DNA from: an uncultured Collinsella sp.
GTDB taxonomy: Bacteria; Actinomycetota; Coriobacteriia; Coriobacteriales; Coriobacteriaceae
NCBI GenBank assembly: GCA_900541785.1
Contig: UQKY01000002.1
Coordinates: 77,084 to 141,083, forward strand
DNA length: 64,000 bases
Reading direction: 5' to 3'
This document shows positions 44,296-52,196 of this stretch, one piece after another. The translations under genes and the position numbers were made by a program. Position 1 is the first letter of the stretch; the number at the start of each line of letters is the position of its first letter. The notes under the pieces were generated by a model. It saw only the letters and a list, made by a program, of their open reading frames with translations, was not told the DNA's origin and did not search any database.

Positions 44296-44460
44296 CTACG
44301 ACGCATAGTGAGGGGACAGCGTTCCATTGGGCTTGATTATTTTAGCTGCAACCAAACGCTCACGAGCATCCCTTTTTGCGAGTTCTGGATTAGAGCGAAC
44401 CTGAAGTTTGAAGTCTTTGTATGAAGCGTCCTGCTGGCGTTTAATCTCTTCAACAATCAT
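44296..44460 (-). CDS. 54-residue protein, candidate antitoxin of the ART-like gene
   Basis: Reads MIVEEIKRQQDASYKDFKLQ and ends with IIKPNGTLSPHYAS. AGGAGGAAGG precedes the ATG at proper distance. It is a mostly helical, charged protein with the pattern NPELAKRDARERLVAAKII. The 2-nt spacing to the next gene implies translational coupling. I do not recognise it; an antitoxin role is suggested by position and size. Confidence 0.65.
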   Translation of the reverse strand: MIVEEIKRQQDASYKDFKLQVRSNPELAKRDARERLVAAKIIKPNGTLSPHYAS

Positions 44461-44791
44461 AGTTACCGCCTTCCTCCTAAAAGGGATTACATTGTTTACC
44501 TGGTAACCGATCTAAAAGCCATAGATTTTTTCAAGGTTTAGACTTAGAGAACTTATCCTTCAAAACTTATAGACATCCTCCACCTCAATCGACCAGGGTG
44601 TTGTCTTGTGTCTCTTGAAACAGCTCAACAAATCATATTTGGTCGATCATGTGCTTTATCACATAAGCTTTCAAATACTTTCCCAACAGAGCCGTCGGTA
44701 CCTCGACAATCGCTCTGAATTTAATGTCAGTCAGATGCGTTTGAGCATCCACACCAGTTCAGCGGTGCCGGATCGTCATATTCAGTAGTAC
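44461..44791. other. Non-coding gap, possible decayed sequence
   Basis: No supported gene. Minus-strand translation in the middle is interrupted by several stops. An AT-rich stretch at 44510-44580 probably contains the promoter of the 54-aa gene; I cannot fix it. Confidence 0.4.
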
Positions 44792-45715
44792 TCAAGTGAG
44801 CAAATTATCACTCGTTCTAAACCCGGGCTGATATTGCCCAATCAGTCGTTCTAAGTAGAGGCGATCTTTTGCAATCAGAAACTCCCACAACCTGTCACCG
44901 TTCATCAGAACACGGTTAAATGAATCGACTTCAATGACCGCCATGCGAGCGATGGAGACGTAACGGTCTTCCTTCAATCTTTGTCTAAACACAACGGCAT
45001 GACGAGGGCTCAACGGGAAATAGATGCCACAAGGGTTTTCATCACTCTCGTCCTTCCACTCGACATGCACGGGAAGCGACGTTGTAACAAACTCATTACC
45101 GTCAGGTGCTATGTAAAACAGGCAATCCATGTCAAGCAATAAGACAAGTAGATCATACAGAGGTGCGCCCTTATCGAGCCTGAACAGCGCCGTATCCAGA
45201 TAAGCAAGCTCGACAATGGCTTCAAATTCGCCCCCGTACCCTGCTAAATCCATTTGCAAAATGTCTTCGTCCGTGAAAAAGCCACTCGACAACAATTCGA
45301 CGGAGTGTGCACCAGAGTTACCTCTCACCTCGTTCAGCCATTTAGGATTCCTCACAATGAAAAAGGCAAGCAAAAATGCCAGCCGAGTAATCAACTCGAC
45401 GCACTCTTCACCTTTTGGCATTTTTCCAGAATCAAGATAGCTGAGCAGTGATCGGTAGGAAAGAGCAAGATCGTTCTCGATTTTGCCAAGAGTATCTTCA
45501 ATTACACCCTTTTCAACGAAACCGTCTTCACCCAAGGCCTGGCGTCGCCTAACCTCATAGAGGTAGTTTTCCGCACAAACGTTTTCGGGCTTCGTTCGAA
45601 AGACGGGTTTCAATCCACCGGCATCGCACCTCACAACACTGAGAAAGCCCGCGCCATCGGTAAACGATTTGAGATAAAAACGTGGCACGTAATGTTGATT
45701 CTTAACCCCGGGCAC
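44792..45715 (-). CDS. DUF4238 domain protein
   Basis: About 307 aa from a GTG reading (M)PGVKNQHYVPRFYLKSF; a start 13 codons further up is possible but adds only hydrophobic residues not found in the family. KNQHYVPRFYLKSF is the hallmark of DUF4238 proteins, which usually lie in defence islands and phage-related regions; their activity is not established. VTRLAFLLAFFIVRNPKW-type and ITRLAFLLAFF helices in the middle also fit. It is divergent from the KAP NTPase gene, with a shared promoter region of about 145 bp. Confidence 0.75.
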   Translation of the reverse strand: MPGVKNQHYVPRFYLKSFTDGAGFLSVVRCDAGGLKPVFRTKPENVCAENYLYEVRRRQALGEDGFVEKGVIEDTLGKIENDLALSYRSLLSYLDSGKMPKGEECVELITRLAFLLAFFIVRNPKWLNEVRGNSGAHSVELLSSGFFTDEDILQMDLAGYGGEFEAIVELAYLDTALFRLDKGAPLYDLLVLLLDMDCLFYIAPDGNEFVTTSLPVHVEWKDESDENPCGIYFPLSPRHAVVFRQRLKEDRYVSIARMAVIEVDSFNRVLMNGDRLWEFLIAKDRLYLERLIGQYQPGFRTSDNLLT

Positions 45716-45861
45716 ACTTGACCCCCAATAGAAAAACCACGGCAGCAAGGCCACCTACTGATAAACAATTCAAATGAAACACCGAATAGCATATCGGCAA
45801 TAAAATGAAAGACAAACGACAGAGAAACGAAACCCTAGCCCACAGAAAGAAGGCGGCCACC

Positions 45862-47229
45862 ATGAAACGAGTCGATGAGGAGCCCACGCCGAAAGCGATT
45901 GACAACGCCCTCAGCCAGGATCCGCTTCACCGAAAGAGAGAAATTGAGGACTTTCTAAAGATGCTCATTGCGGTTGAGCCTCCGTATACCTTTGTTATTG
46001 ACGCGCCTTGGGGATCTGGCAAGACATTCTTTGTAAAACAAGTAGCTAGAGTCCTGCAAATGGCAAATCCGACTCTCAACCACGATTTCGAGACACTTAA
46101 CGAGACACTAGGAGAAACCGCAACGGAGCTCCCAGCGATGCCATGCCTCCCCATTTATTTCAACGCATGGGAAGACGACCATTTCGACAATCCGATCTTG
46201 CCTATATTGGCCTCTATCGCTAACGCCGCAGACGAACAGAGCGTCAAGGGAGGAAAGGATTTCGGTAAGGGAGTCATTAGCGTCATAGAAACCGCCGCCT
46301 CCATTATCGGATACGGCGTTGACATTAATGACATCATTGAAAATTTCAGCGGCACTGATTTTCTCGAACAGTACAAAGCGGAAAAAGAGCTTAGGAGCAA
46401 AATTGGCGAACTCATAAAGAACCATCTGCCCAAGATAGCCAAACGAGCCATCATCTTTATCGACGAGCTCGATCGCTGCCAGCCCGAATTCGCCATAAAG
46501 GTACTCGAGCAGACCAAAACCCTGTTTCAGCAAGAGGACATTGTTGTGGTTTATTCGACCGACATTACGCAGCTGGCCCATTCCCTCCAGGGTGTATATG
46601 GATCAAGCTTTGAAGGAAGAAAATACCTCGAGCGCTTCTACGACAAGCGCCTCGAGCTAAATCCGATAAAGCCGGCCGAGTACCTTCTGTATAAAGGCGT
46701 TAATACAATGGATGGATATACCTTCATCGATATAACCATCGATTTGCTCAGCTACAAACAAGCCTCCCTAAGAGCCTGCAACAGACTCGCCGAACCCATA
46801 GCAAATCTCTTAGATTACATCAGTAAGCACAATGAGTATTTTGGAGACACAAAGCTCCAGTGTTTCCAATACAACTGCCTACTGCCCGTGTTAAACATTC
46901 TTGCCTACTACGAACCCCTTGCTTGGCACGAGGTGAAGACGGGCACAAACTATTTTGCAGTGTACGAGCTAGCAAGCCACAGCAGGCTCTTTGTGGAGCT
47001 TCTCGACGAGGCAATTGAAAAAACTTGGGGAACAAGAAAAGGTGAGCTTCCCTACCATCAAGCAACCGTGGGTAGGCGAAGCCGTTTTATTGAAGACGTT
47101 TGCGCCGCTATCTATTCCACTAGTAACACCGATCCGCGTATTCGGGAAGTGTGCGGCATCGACCTCGACATCTCGCCACACTGCAAAAAGCTGTTCCAGC
47201 GCCTGGCCCCGCCGTCGGCAGGCGAGTAA
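45862..47229 (+). CDS. KAP-family P-loop NTPase
   Basis: About 455 aa from the ATG behind GAAGGCGG; the frame is open 19 codons further up. Walker A is IDAPWGSGKTFFVKQVA (about 46-62). Walker B is IIFIDELDRCQPEFAIKVLE, the signature of KAP NTPases (LDRC). LPIYFNAWEDDHFDNPI fits the WE motif of the family. Unlike classical KAPs, I see no clear pair of membrane helices inserted in the domain. KAP proteins are common in defence islands. It stands alone, convergent with the CBASS pair. Confidence 0.8.
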   Translation: MKRVDEEPTPKAIDNALSQDPLHRKREIEDFLKMLIAVEPPYTFVIDAPWGSGKTFFVKQVARVLQMANPTLNHDFETLNETLGETATELPAMPCLPIYFNAWEDDHFDNPILPILASIANAADEQSVKGGKDFGKGVISVIETAASIIGYGVDINDIIENFSGTDFLEQYKAEKELRSKIGELIKNHLPKIAKRAIIFIDELDRCQPEFAIKVLEQTKTLFQQEDIVVVYSTDITQLAHSLQGVYGSSFEGRKYLERFYDKRLELNPIKPAEYLLYKGVNTMDGYTFIDITIDLLSYKQASLRACNRLAEPIANLLDYISKHNEYFGDTKLQCFQYNCLLPVLNILAYYEPLAWHEVKTGTNYFAVYELASHSRLFVELLDEAIEKTWGTRKGELPYHQATVGRRSRFIEDVCAAIYSTSNTDPRIREVCGIDLDISPHCKKLFQRLAPPSAGE

Positions 47230-47264
47230 AATCACCTCACGCTAACGCACCAAAAAGATTGTCT

Positions 47265-47295
47265 ATCAAAAGGGCCGGGAAACTTTCCCGGCCCT
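47265..47295 (-). terminator. Terminator of the CBASS pair
   Basis: A near-perfect palindrome (arms 47271-47280 and 47286-47295, short loop) is followed on the minus strand by TTTTGATAG. It lies between the convergent KAP and SLATT genes and may work in both directions. Confidence 0.75.
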
Positions 47296-47316
47296 AACAA
47301 CTCAGCGAATGTCGCG

Positions 47317-47886
47317 CTATTCCTCACAGGCATGGCCACGCAGGCGCGACGGCAGCAGTTTATCAATCTCCCCCGGCTCAAAAGATTGATGTCCGTTCTT
47401 GAGCCTTTTACGTGCCTTCTTGTACGCCCTGTTGCTCGTCCTTGGTGCTTCTGAGTATATTTCGGCTTGCTTCTCAATGCGCGAGTCGCGGCGTCTGCGG
47501 ATTTCTCCAACTTCAAGGTCGTCAAAATCCGTAAGCAATGACTCATAATCCTGAAGAACGACCCAGAGTCGATTGGCACAACGCACGTGTTCTTCGGCCT
47601 CCTCAGGCAATTTAGAACCGCGAGTATACAGATTTAACCCAAGCGATAAGGCTGAGGTAATGGAAGCGACGACAGCCCCGGCTCCGGTCCCAGTTTGACC
47701 TATAATGACGCTAATTACTCCACAAGTTGAAACCGCAGTTAAAACTATCTGGCCGATGGAAATACAATTGGCCAGCATGCGTTTAAGAGTCGCCGCTTCC
47801 TGTTGCGTCTGATAGGTGTACGACAGCTTGCCGTAAGACTCCTCAATCTGCCCGCGTAACCGCTCCCTTAAATCCAATCTATCCAA
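47317..47886 (-). CDS. SLATT-domain two-helix membrane effector
   Basis: 189 aa. Two adjacent membrane helices (about 41-62, CISIGQIVLTAVSTCGVIS, and 68-87, GAGAVVASITSALSLGLNL) follow a helical N-terminus with SYTYQTQQEAATLK. The C-terminal half is a charged helix. This is the SLATT pattern, established as pore-forming effectors linked to nucleotide second-messenger systems. It starts 9 bp behind the nucleotidyltransferase gene, so the two are one operon. It would kill or stall the infected cell by opening the membrane when the signal binds. Confidence 0.8.
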   Translation of the reverse strand: MDRLDLRERLRGQIEESYGKLSYTYQTQQEAATLKRMLANCISIGQIVLTAVSTCGVISVIIGQTGTGAGAVVASITSALSLGLNLYTRGSKLPEEAEEHVRCANRLWVVLQDYESLLTDFDDLEVGEIRRRRDSRIEKQAEIYSEAPRTSNRAYKKARKRLKNGHQSFEPGEIDKLLPSRLRGHACEE

Positions 47887-47895
47887 AACGACCTC

Positions 47896-48708
47896 CTAGC
47901 ACGCCATTTGGCGAAGCACCTTTCCGAGGCACTCAAAACTTTTGGCTGTATCGACAGCTTGCTGGCTACCTGGGCTAAAAAGCGCGAATGGCACCGCGCC
48001 TTGCAGGGAAAGGCGATTAAACTCATTCAAAAGTCGCATCTCATAAGCCCCCGCTGGTTCAGAGCTCTCCCCATTCGCCCAACGCCAATCAGCAATCGCC
48101 GAGAAAACAAAACTATCGATAACGATGCCAGATAATCTATAGCTTGAGAAGTTCGCAGCGTGGACATTTCGAATATGCTTGCAAGTGTCGAACAGGAGTC
48201 CCCTCGAGCTTGCGTTTTTCTCTTTCATTGCTTCCTGCTCCGCCTTGGGATCAGTTGCAAGCCATCGACCGCCCATATGAGTATCGGGGTAGTCGTAACT
48301 CAAAAATGATCCCCAACAGTCCACGTGCTCAAATGCCGGGAGAAGTTCAAACTTCATTCCATCCGAGAATCTGACAACGACAACCTGACCATCACCCTTA
48401 ACATCAGTCGTAGAGTAGGTTTCGGAAACTGCGGATTTTACAGCCTGAAGTAATCTTGATTGTCCATTCCCGCTATACATGTCATAACGATCGTACTCGC
48501 TCCTGGGAAGAGATAGCAATACGTCAAGATCGCTATCTGTTGTTGCGGTACCACGCCCGTAAGAACCAACATACAGTGAATGTGCCGTCTCGCTGCCGGA
48601 ACTCCAAAACTCCGAGTTCACAGCCTTGGTAATCCGTTTGTACCTTTTTGAGATCAATTCTCTTTTTGCAGATTCAACGCCAACAATATTCTTCTTAACT
48701 CGGTCCAT
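47896..48708 (-). CDS. CD-NTase (SMODS-type nucleotidyltransferase) of a CBASS
   Basis: 270 aa. The polymerase-beta-type active site is clear: LYVGSYGRGTATTDSDLDVL with GSxxRGT at 48-54 and acids D60 and D62; the third carboxylate is E121 in KFELLPAFEH, where aspartate is more usual. CD-NTases make cyclic di- or trinucleotides upon phage infection. The product here cannot be told from sequence. At 270 aa it is somewhat short. With the SLATT effector it forms a minimal type I CBASS (no Cap2/Cap3 or HORMA/TRIP13 genes nearby). Confidence 0.82.
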   Translation of the reverse strand: MDRVKKNIVGVESAKRELISKRYKRITKAVNSEFWSSGSETAHSLYVGSYGRGTATTDSDLDVLLSLPRSEYDRYDMYSGNGQSRLLQAVKSAVSETYSTTDVKGDGQVVVVRFSDGMKFELLPAFEHVDCWGSFLSYDYPDTHMGGRWLATDPKAEQEAMKEKNASSRGLLFDTCKHIRNVHAANFSSYRLSGIVIDSFVFSAIADWRWANGESSEPAGAYEMRLLNEFNRLSLQGAVPFALFSPGSQQAVDTAKSFECLGKVLRQMAC

Positions 48709-49016
48709 AAGCTCTACAACCTCACAATCAGGTCACCGACGAAACGACGGCCTAGTTCATGCCGCATGAATAGCAGCGGCACTAATCCATAGAATCAATT
48801 TTACTGCCGCACGCCCATGCGAACAAAAGTACTCCTATTAAGGCCATTCATATATAACTGCCACGCGACATCGACAGAACCACCGTCAGCAGCTGAAGGG
48901 CACCGGAGCCCATGTCGGCCCCGGTGCCCTTAGCAATATCATGGTGCTCGTCATCGTTCAACAAGTGGTTATTTGCATCAAAGTGTCAGCAATACGTAGG
49001 CTACGAGCTCACGTCG
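48709..49016. other. Gap with one GC-rich hairpin
   Basis: No gene is seen. A hairpin with arms GGGCACCGG/CCGGTGCCC lies at about 48898-48931. On the minus strand it stands behind the two small unknown genes at 49.0-49.65 kb and may terminate them. The promoter of the CD-NTase gene must lie in 48720-48830; none is convincing. Confidence 0.45.
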
Positions 49017-49253
49017 TTAATCTAGCTGAAGCACTTTATATATCTCGACCGCATAACAGAAAGCACCGGCCAATAGCGCCGCGCGAACCGATTTAACCGT
49101 TAGTCCAGTGATAACCCCGGCGAAAAAAGCCGGCAGCAAAAGCACCGAAAAGGCTATCAGTACGACCGATCGTGCAGCTAACCAAATCCGAAACCGAGCG
49201 CGAATACCGATAACACCCATATGGGCTCTTGCCGCCAAATAACGAAAGAACAT
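49017..49253 (-). CDS. Small two-helix membrane protein, unknown
   Basis: About 78 aa from the ATG reading MFFRYLAARAHMG, with GGGGTG upstream. Two hydrophobic segments (SVVLIAFSVLLLPAFFAGVI and AALLAGAFCYAVEIY) are linked by a short basic turn, giving a helical hairpin. I do not recognise it. It lies about 48 bp behind another unknown small gene in the same direction; the two may be a unit. Confidence 0.5.
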   Translation of the reverse strand: MFFRYLAARAHMGVIGIRARFRIWLAARSVVLIAFSVLLLPAFFAGVITGLTVKSVRAALLAGAFCYAVEIYKVLQLD

Positions 49254-49301
49254 AATACGCACCCCAACCTAATTGCGACTATTTCGGCCTCAATGCAGAG
49301 G

Positions 49302-49652
49302 CTACTTAGCAAACTGTTCGAGAATAGAACTCAGGCACTTGGCTTGCACCTCAAGCGTCTGGTTGAACTGCTGTTTAATGAGGTCGGTCATGATTCCCTC
49401 GCTATCGTAGCGCTGGTACATCCTAGCGGAGTTTGCCAACGTAGACATCATCACGCTCGTAAGCTGATCTACATAGCTCATCTTTGCCGCAGCATTGAAG
49501 TATTCGACTGCAATGCGAATGCTTTCTACCTGGCCACGCTTAAACTCCCTAGAGCACCTATAAGTCCACGTAGCATTTACGACCGCGTTCAGCACCTCCT
49601 TCGTGAGCTTAATTTCGGTATCCGTTACTGGTCCAAGCGATATCGCTCCCAT
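49302..49652 (-). CDS. Helical protein of unknown function
   Basis: About 116 aa from the ATG reading MGAISLGPVTDTEIKLTKEV (a GTG three codons upstream is possible). It is predicted mostly helical, without membrane segments, with YFNAAAKMSYVDQLTSVMMS and a C-terminal amphipathic helix. Not recognised. Its neighbour downstream is a small membrane protein; upstream is a HAD-like gene in the same direction after 155 bp. Confidence 0.55.
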   Translation of the reverse strand: MGAISLGPVTDTEIKLTKEVLNAVVNATWTYRCSREFKRGQVESIRIAVEYFNAAAKMSYVDQLTSVMMSTLANSARMYQRYDSEGIMTDLIKQQFNQTLEVQAKCLSSILEQFAK

Positions 49653-49807
49653 AGCAACCACCCTGCCTTCCGTCGTTTGCCCTGCCTACATAATGCCGCG
49701 GGCGACCAAGGTATTGAGTGACGAAGCTAATCAAGTCCGGGAAACCAAGTGCATGAGCCAAGCGGGAAGTAGATACAAAGTCCGCGACAAAGCACTCAGG
49801 TTTTGCT

Positions 49808-50911
49808 TCACTTTATAGTACTTTGTAAGTTAATAAACGGAAGGATGTCTCTCAGGTCATCGCAGCACTGGCAGCAGTGGGTCCAAGACGACCGATCTGT
49901 CCCCGTAGTATTAGAGGGAGACACACAAACGGTAACTGCACCGCTGCCTCTAACAGATGCGTCGTTATTCGAGTTTCCAACAAACACAATGTCTTGGGGT
50001 GAAACACCAAGATCCCCTGCAACCCTACTAACAAACCTTCGCTTGCCCTCGTAGTCAAAAGGACTAATGCGGATACCATCAACAACGCCTTCAGAATCAA
50101 ACAGGAATTGATTGGACTTGATTTCCTCCACACAGCAAGCAAGATCACCAAGGGCCGCGCGTATAAACTGCCTCTCCGAACGTGAGACTATCCAAATCAG
50201 AACGCCCGCATCGTTAAGCACCTTAAACACGTCGCAAATACCCGGAATTAGACGAGTTTCCTTTCCGATGCGCGTGATGTCATCTTTGGTAATACGAGCT
50301 TCCCTGAATAATTCCGTAGCCTGCTGAAAATAGCTTCGCCTGTCATCAGCATCGTGAGAATAATGCGCAAGGATATTCTGGAATCGGGCTTTATCTTGGC
50401 CAGATTCGAGCCAGATATAACGAAGGCTACTGTCAGCATCGATCTTGGGCAAAAGAGTGCCCACGAAATCAAACACAACTGCAACAGTTTTTCCAGAAGG
50501 ACCAGCGGCGTTATCGCTAGTTAAAGGCAATGGGACCATCTTTCTGCCCATACGCCAATAAATCTCTAACACTGCAGGAGTATATCGTTGCATATCCCCC
50601 TCAAACACGGAATACGACTCAACCGCATCCCAGGCTTGCGTATTGGAGCAGTCCGAAAACACACGTTCAAGAATTATAGGTCCAGATGAATCACTGACCC
50701 TAGGAGCAATGAACGACAGTAGCAAATTAAAGTACGAAGGACCGGGCAGATTTCTCCCTGACACCCAAGTTCGAAAAGCACTCATTAATATGCGGGCATC
50801 GCTATCAAGATGGTCGAGGTTGATATTATTAGTCTCAACAACCAAACGAAGAAGCTTAGCGAACTTCCGGGTCCACTCTTCATCTCGTTGGCGACGTCCC
50901 CGCCCCGTCAT
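49808..50911 (-). CDS. HAD-like protein with unknown N-terminal domain; altered motif I
   Basis: About 367 aa from the ATG behind AAAGGGG. The first 130 residues contain basic helices (GRGRRQRDEEWTRKFAKLLR) and resemble nothing I know. From about residue 143 it is a haloacid-dehalogenase fold of the phosphoserine-phosphatase type: motif I VVFDFVGTLLP, motif II WIVSRSER, motif III lysine in FDYEGKRRFV and motif IV VFVGNSNNDASV. In motif I the second aspartate (DxD) is valine, so ordinary phosphatase activity is doubtful. It lies about 100 bp behind the polysaccharide operon. Confidence 0.65.
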   Translation of the reverse strand: MTGRGRRQRDEEWTRKFAKLLRLVVETNNINLDHLDSDARILMSAFRTWVSGRNLPGPSYFNLLLSFIAPRVSDSSGPIILERVFSDCSNTQAWDAVESYSVFEGDMQRYTPAVLEIYWRMGRKMVPLPLTSDNAAGPSGKTVAVVFDFVGTLLPKIDADSSLRYIWLESGQDKARFQNILAHYSHDADDRRSYFQQATELFREARITKDDITRIGKETRLIPGICDVFKVLNDAGVLIWIVSRSERQFIRAALGDLACCVEEIKSNQFLFDSEGVVDGIRISPFDYEGKRRFVSRVAGDLGVSPQDIVFVGNSNNDASVRGSGAVTVCVSPSNTTGTDRSSWTHCCQCCDDLRDILPFINLQSTIK

Positions 50912-51011
50912 CAATGACCCCTTTCAACGACATAACAACAGCAGTTTGAGAAAATCGGTGCATTCCCCACTGATAATAAAAAGGTTAGCAAGCCCAATGG
51001 ACACTCTAAAT

Positions 51012-52196
51012 CTAGGAATGAATGGCCTTCTTTAGCCAGAGCGGGATGCTTCTCTTCAGGCGTCCCTTGAAAACAAGCTTCCAATTATCCTTTTCAAATT
51101 TCGAAGCGAAAGCCGCTGCCCCTAAAGATCGATACTCAGCCATAAGCTCGTTGTAACAATCGGGCTTAGCCGATGGGTGCACGAGTTGGCCATTTTCACG
51201 CACAACATCATCCATCGGCACCTCTTTAATTACACCATCGTTCCTAAGCTCATTTACAAGCGAAATGCCCTTATCCGTTGATGCAATGATTACCGAAACG
51301 CCCTTAGAAGTGTCAATATTCTCGCAGTACTTTGCAGCGCCCCAAAAATCGCCTATCGTCCAATCAGAATACCTCTCTCTCTTTGCATAAGGACAGGAGT
51401 AACAGGATTCTCTGAAAAACATTCCTCGATAAAAGTAGTAGTAGTAGTAGACCTCTTCGGGCTTAAAATATCGTGTTTTTACTTTGCCGCCTGAAACCCT
51501 AAAGTCAACGGCAAGCAAAGCGCCCCAGCCTCTATTCTTATCGCGGAACCTAAGGTCAACGATCTCACCATTCACCTTGGTTTCAAGATATCCAACGAAA
51601 TCAAGAAATAGGTTCGCGCTCGGCACCCCATGACAAATGAGTTCAACGCAGATTAAATTATCTGGGGTTTTGCGCCCAAACAGAGACCTTACGGCAGCAC
51701 ATTGACATGGAGTACCAGAAAATAGAACACCAGACCCCTCGGATACATCTTGTTTTAACTTAGATAAAATCGGTGTTAAGTCGCTCTGAACATACTTTGA
51801 GCCCTGAACTCTAGAAATATCGGACCAATCGGCAATACGTGCATGCTCGGGCTTCATTCCTTTACCCCAAGACGCGCCGTAGACAACGCCCCCATTATCG
51901 AGAACATGTTTTGCAAGTGCAGAAAAAGCTCCTCCAGAAGCACTGCTGCGCAACGCATCCTTATTGGAATTAACAAAAGCCAAAGCCTTTGGCGACACGG
52001 AATTATGCGAATTCTTAGTCTTGCCAAAGTCACATTTCTTAACACATGCTCCGCAATCGATGCATAGTGAACTATCGATTTTTGGATAGACAAATCCGTC
52101 CAAATCCTTGCGAAAAGAAATTGCGTCTTTTGGGCAAACCCGCAGACACGCACCGCACCCGCAGCAATTATCTTTAGAGTTATATGGGGTTTCCAT
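51012..52196 (-). CDS. FrhB-like iron-sulfur protein (coenzyme F420 hydrogenase/dehydrogenase beta-subunit family)
   Basis: 394 aa. Two [4Fe-4S] motifs open the protein (CCGCGACLRVCPKDAI and CIDCGACVKKCDFGK). The FrhB N- and C-terminal domains follow, with ASGGAFSALAKHVLDNGGVVYGA, FSGTPCQCAAVRSL and SCYSCPYAKRERYSDWTIGDFWG. Proteins of this family in polysaccharide clusters accompany pyruvyltransferases; their reaction, probably reductive, is not established. Its start overlaps the last base of the flippase gene. It is the last gene of the operon. Confidence 0.85.
   Translation of the reverse strand: METPYNSKDNCCGCGACLRVCPKDAISFRKDLDGFVYPKIDSSLCIDCGACVKKCDFGKTKNSHNSVSPKALAFVNSNKDALRSSASGGAFSALAKHVLDNGGVVYGASWGKGMKPEHARIADWSDISRVQGSKYVQSDLTPILSKLKQDVSEGSGVLFSGTPCQCAAVRSLFGRKTPDNLICVELICHGVPSANLFLDFVGYLETKVNGEIVDLRFRDKNRGWGALLAVDFRVSGGKVKTRYFKPEEVYYYYYFYRGMFFRESCYSCPYAKRERYSDWTIGDFWGAAKYCENIDTSKGVSVIIASTDKGISLVNELRNDGVIKEVPMDDVVRENGQLVHPSAKPDCYNELMAEYRSLGAAAFASKFEKDNWKLVFKGRLKRSIPLWLKKAIHS

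Noticed and set aside
44590..44790. Possible decayed transposase in the gap before the DUF4238 gene
   Set aside because: Fragments of translation are interrupted by stops and I could not match any transposase motif or terminal repeat.
35000..49700. CRISPR array or prophage
   Set aside because: No regularly spaced direct repeats and no phage structural, integrase or lysis genes were seen.
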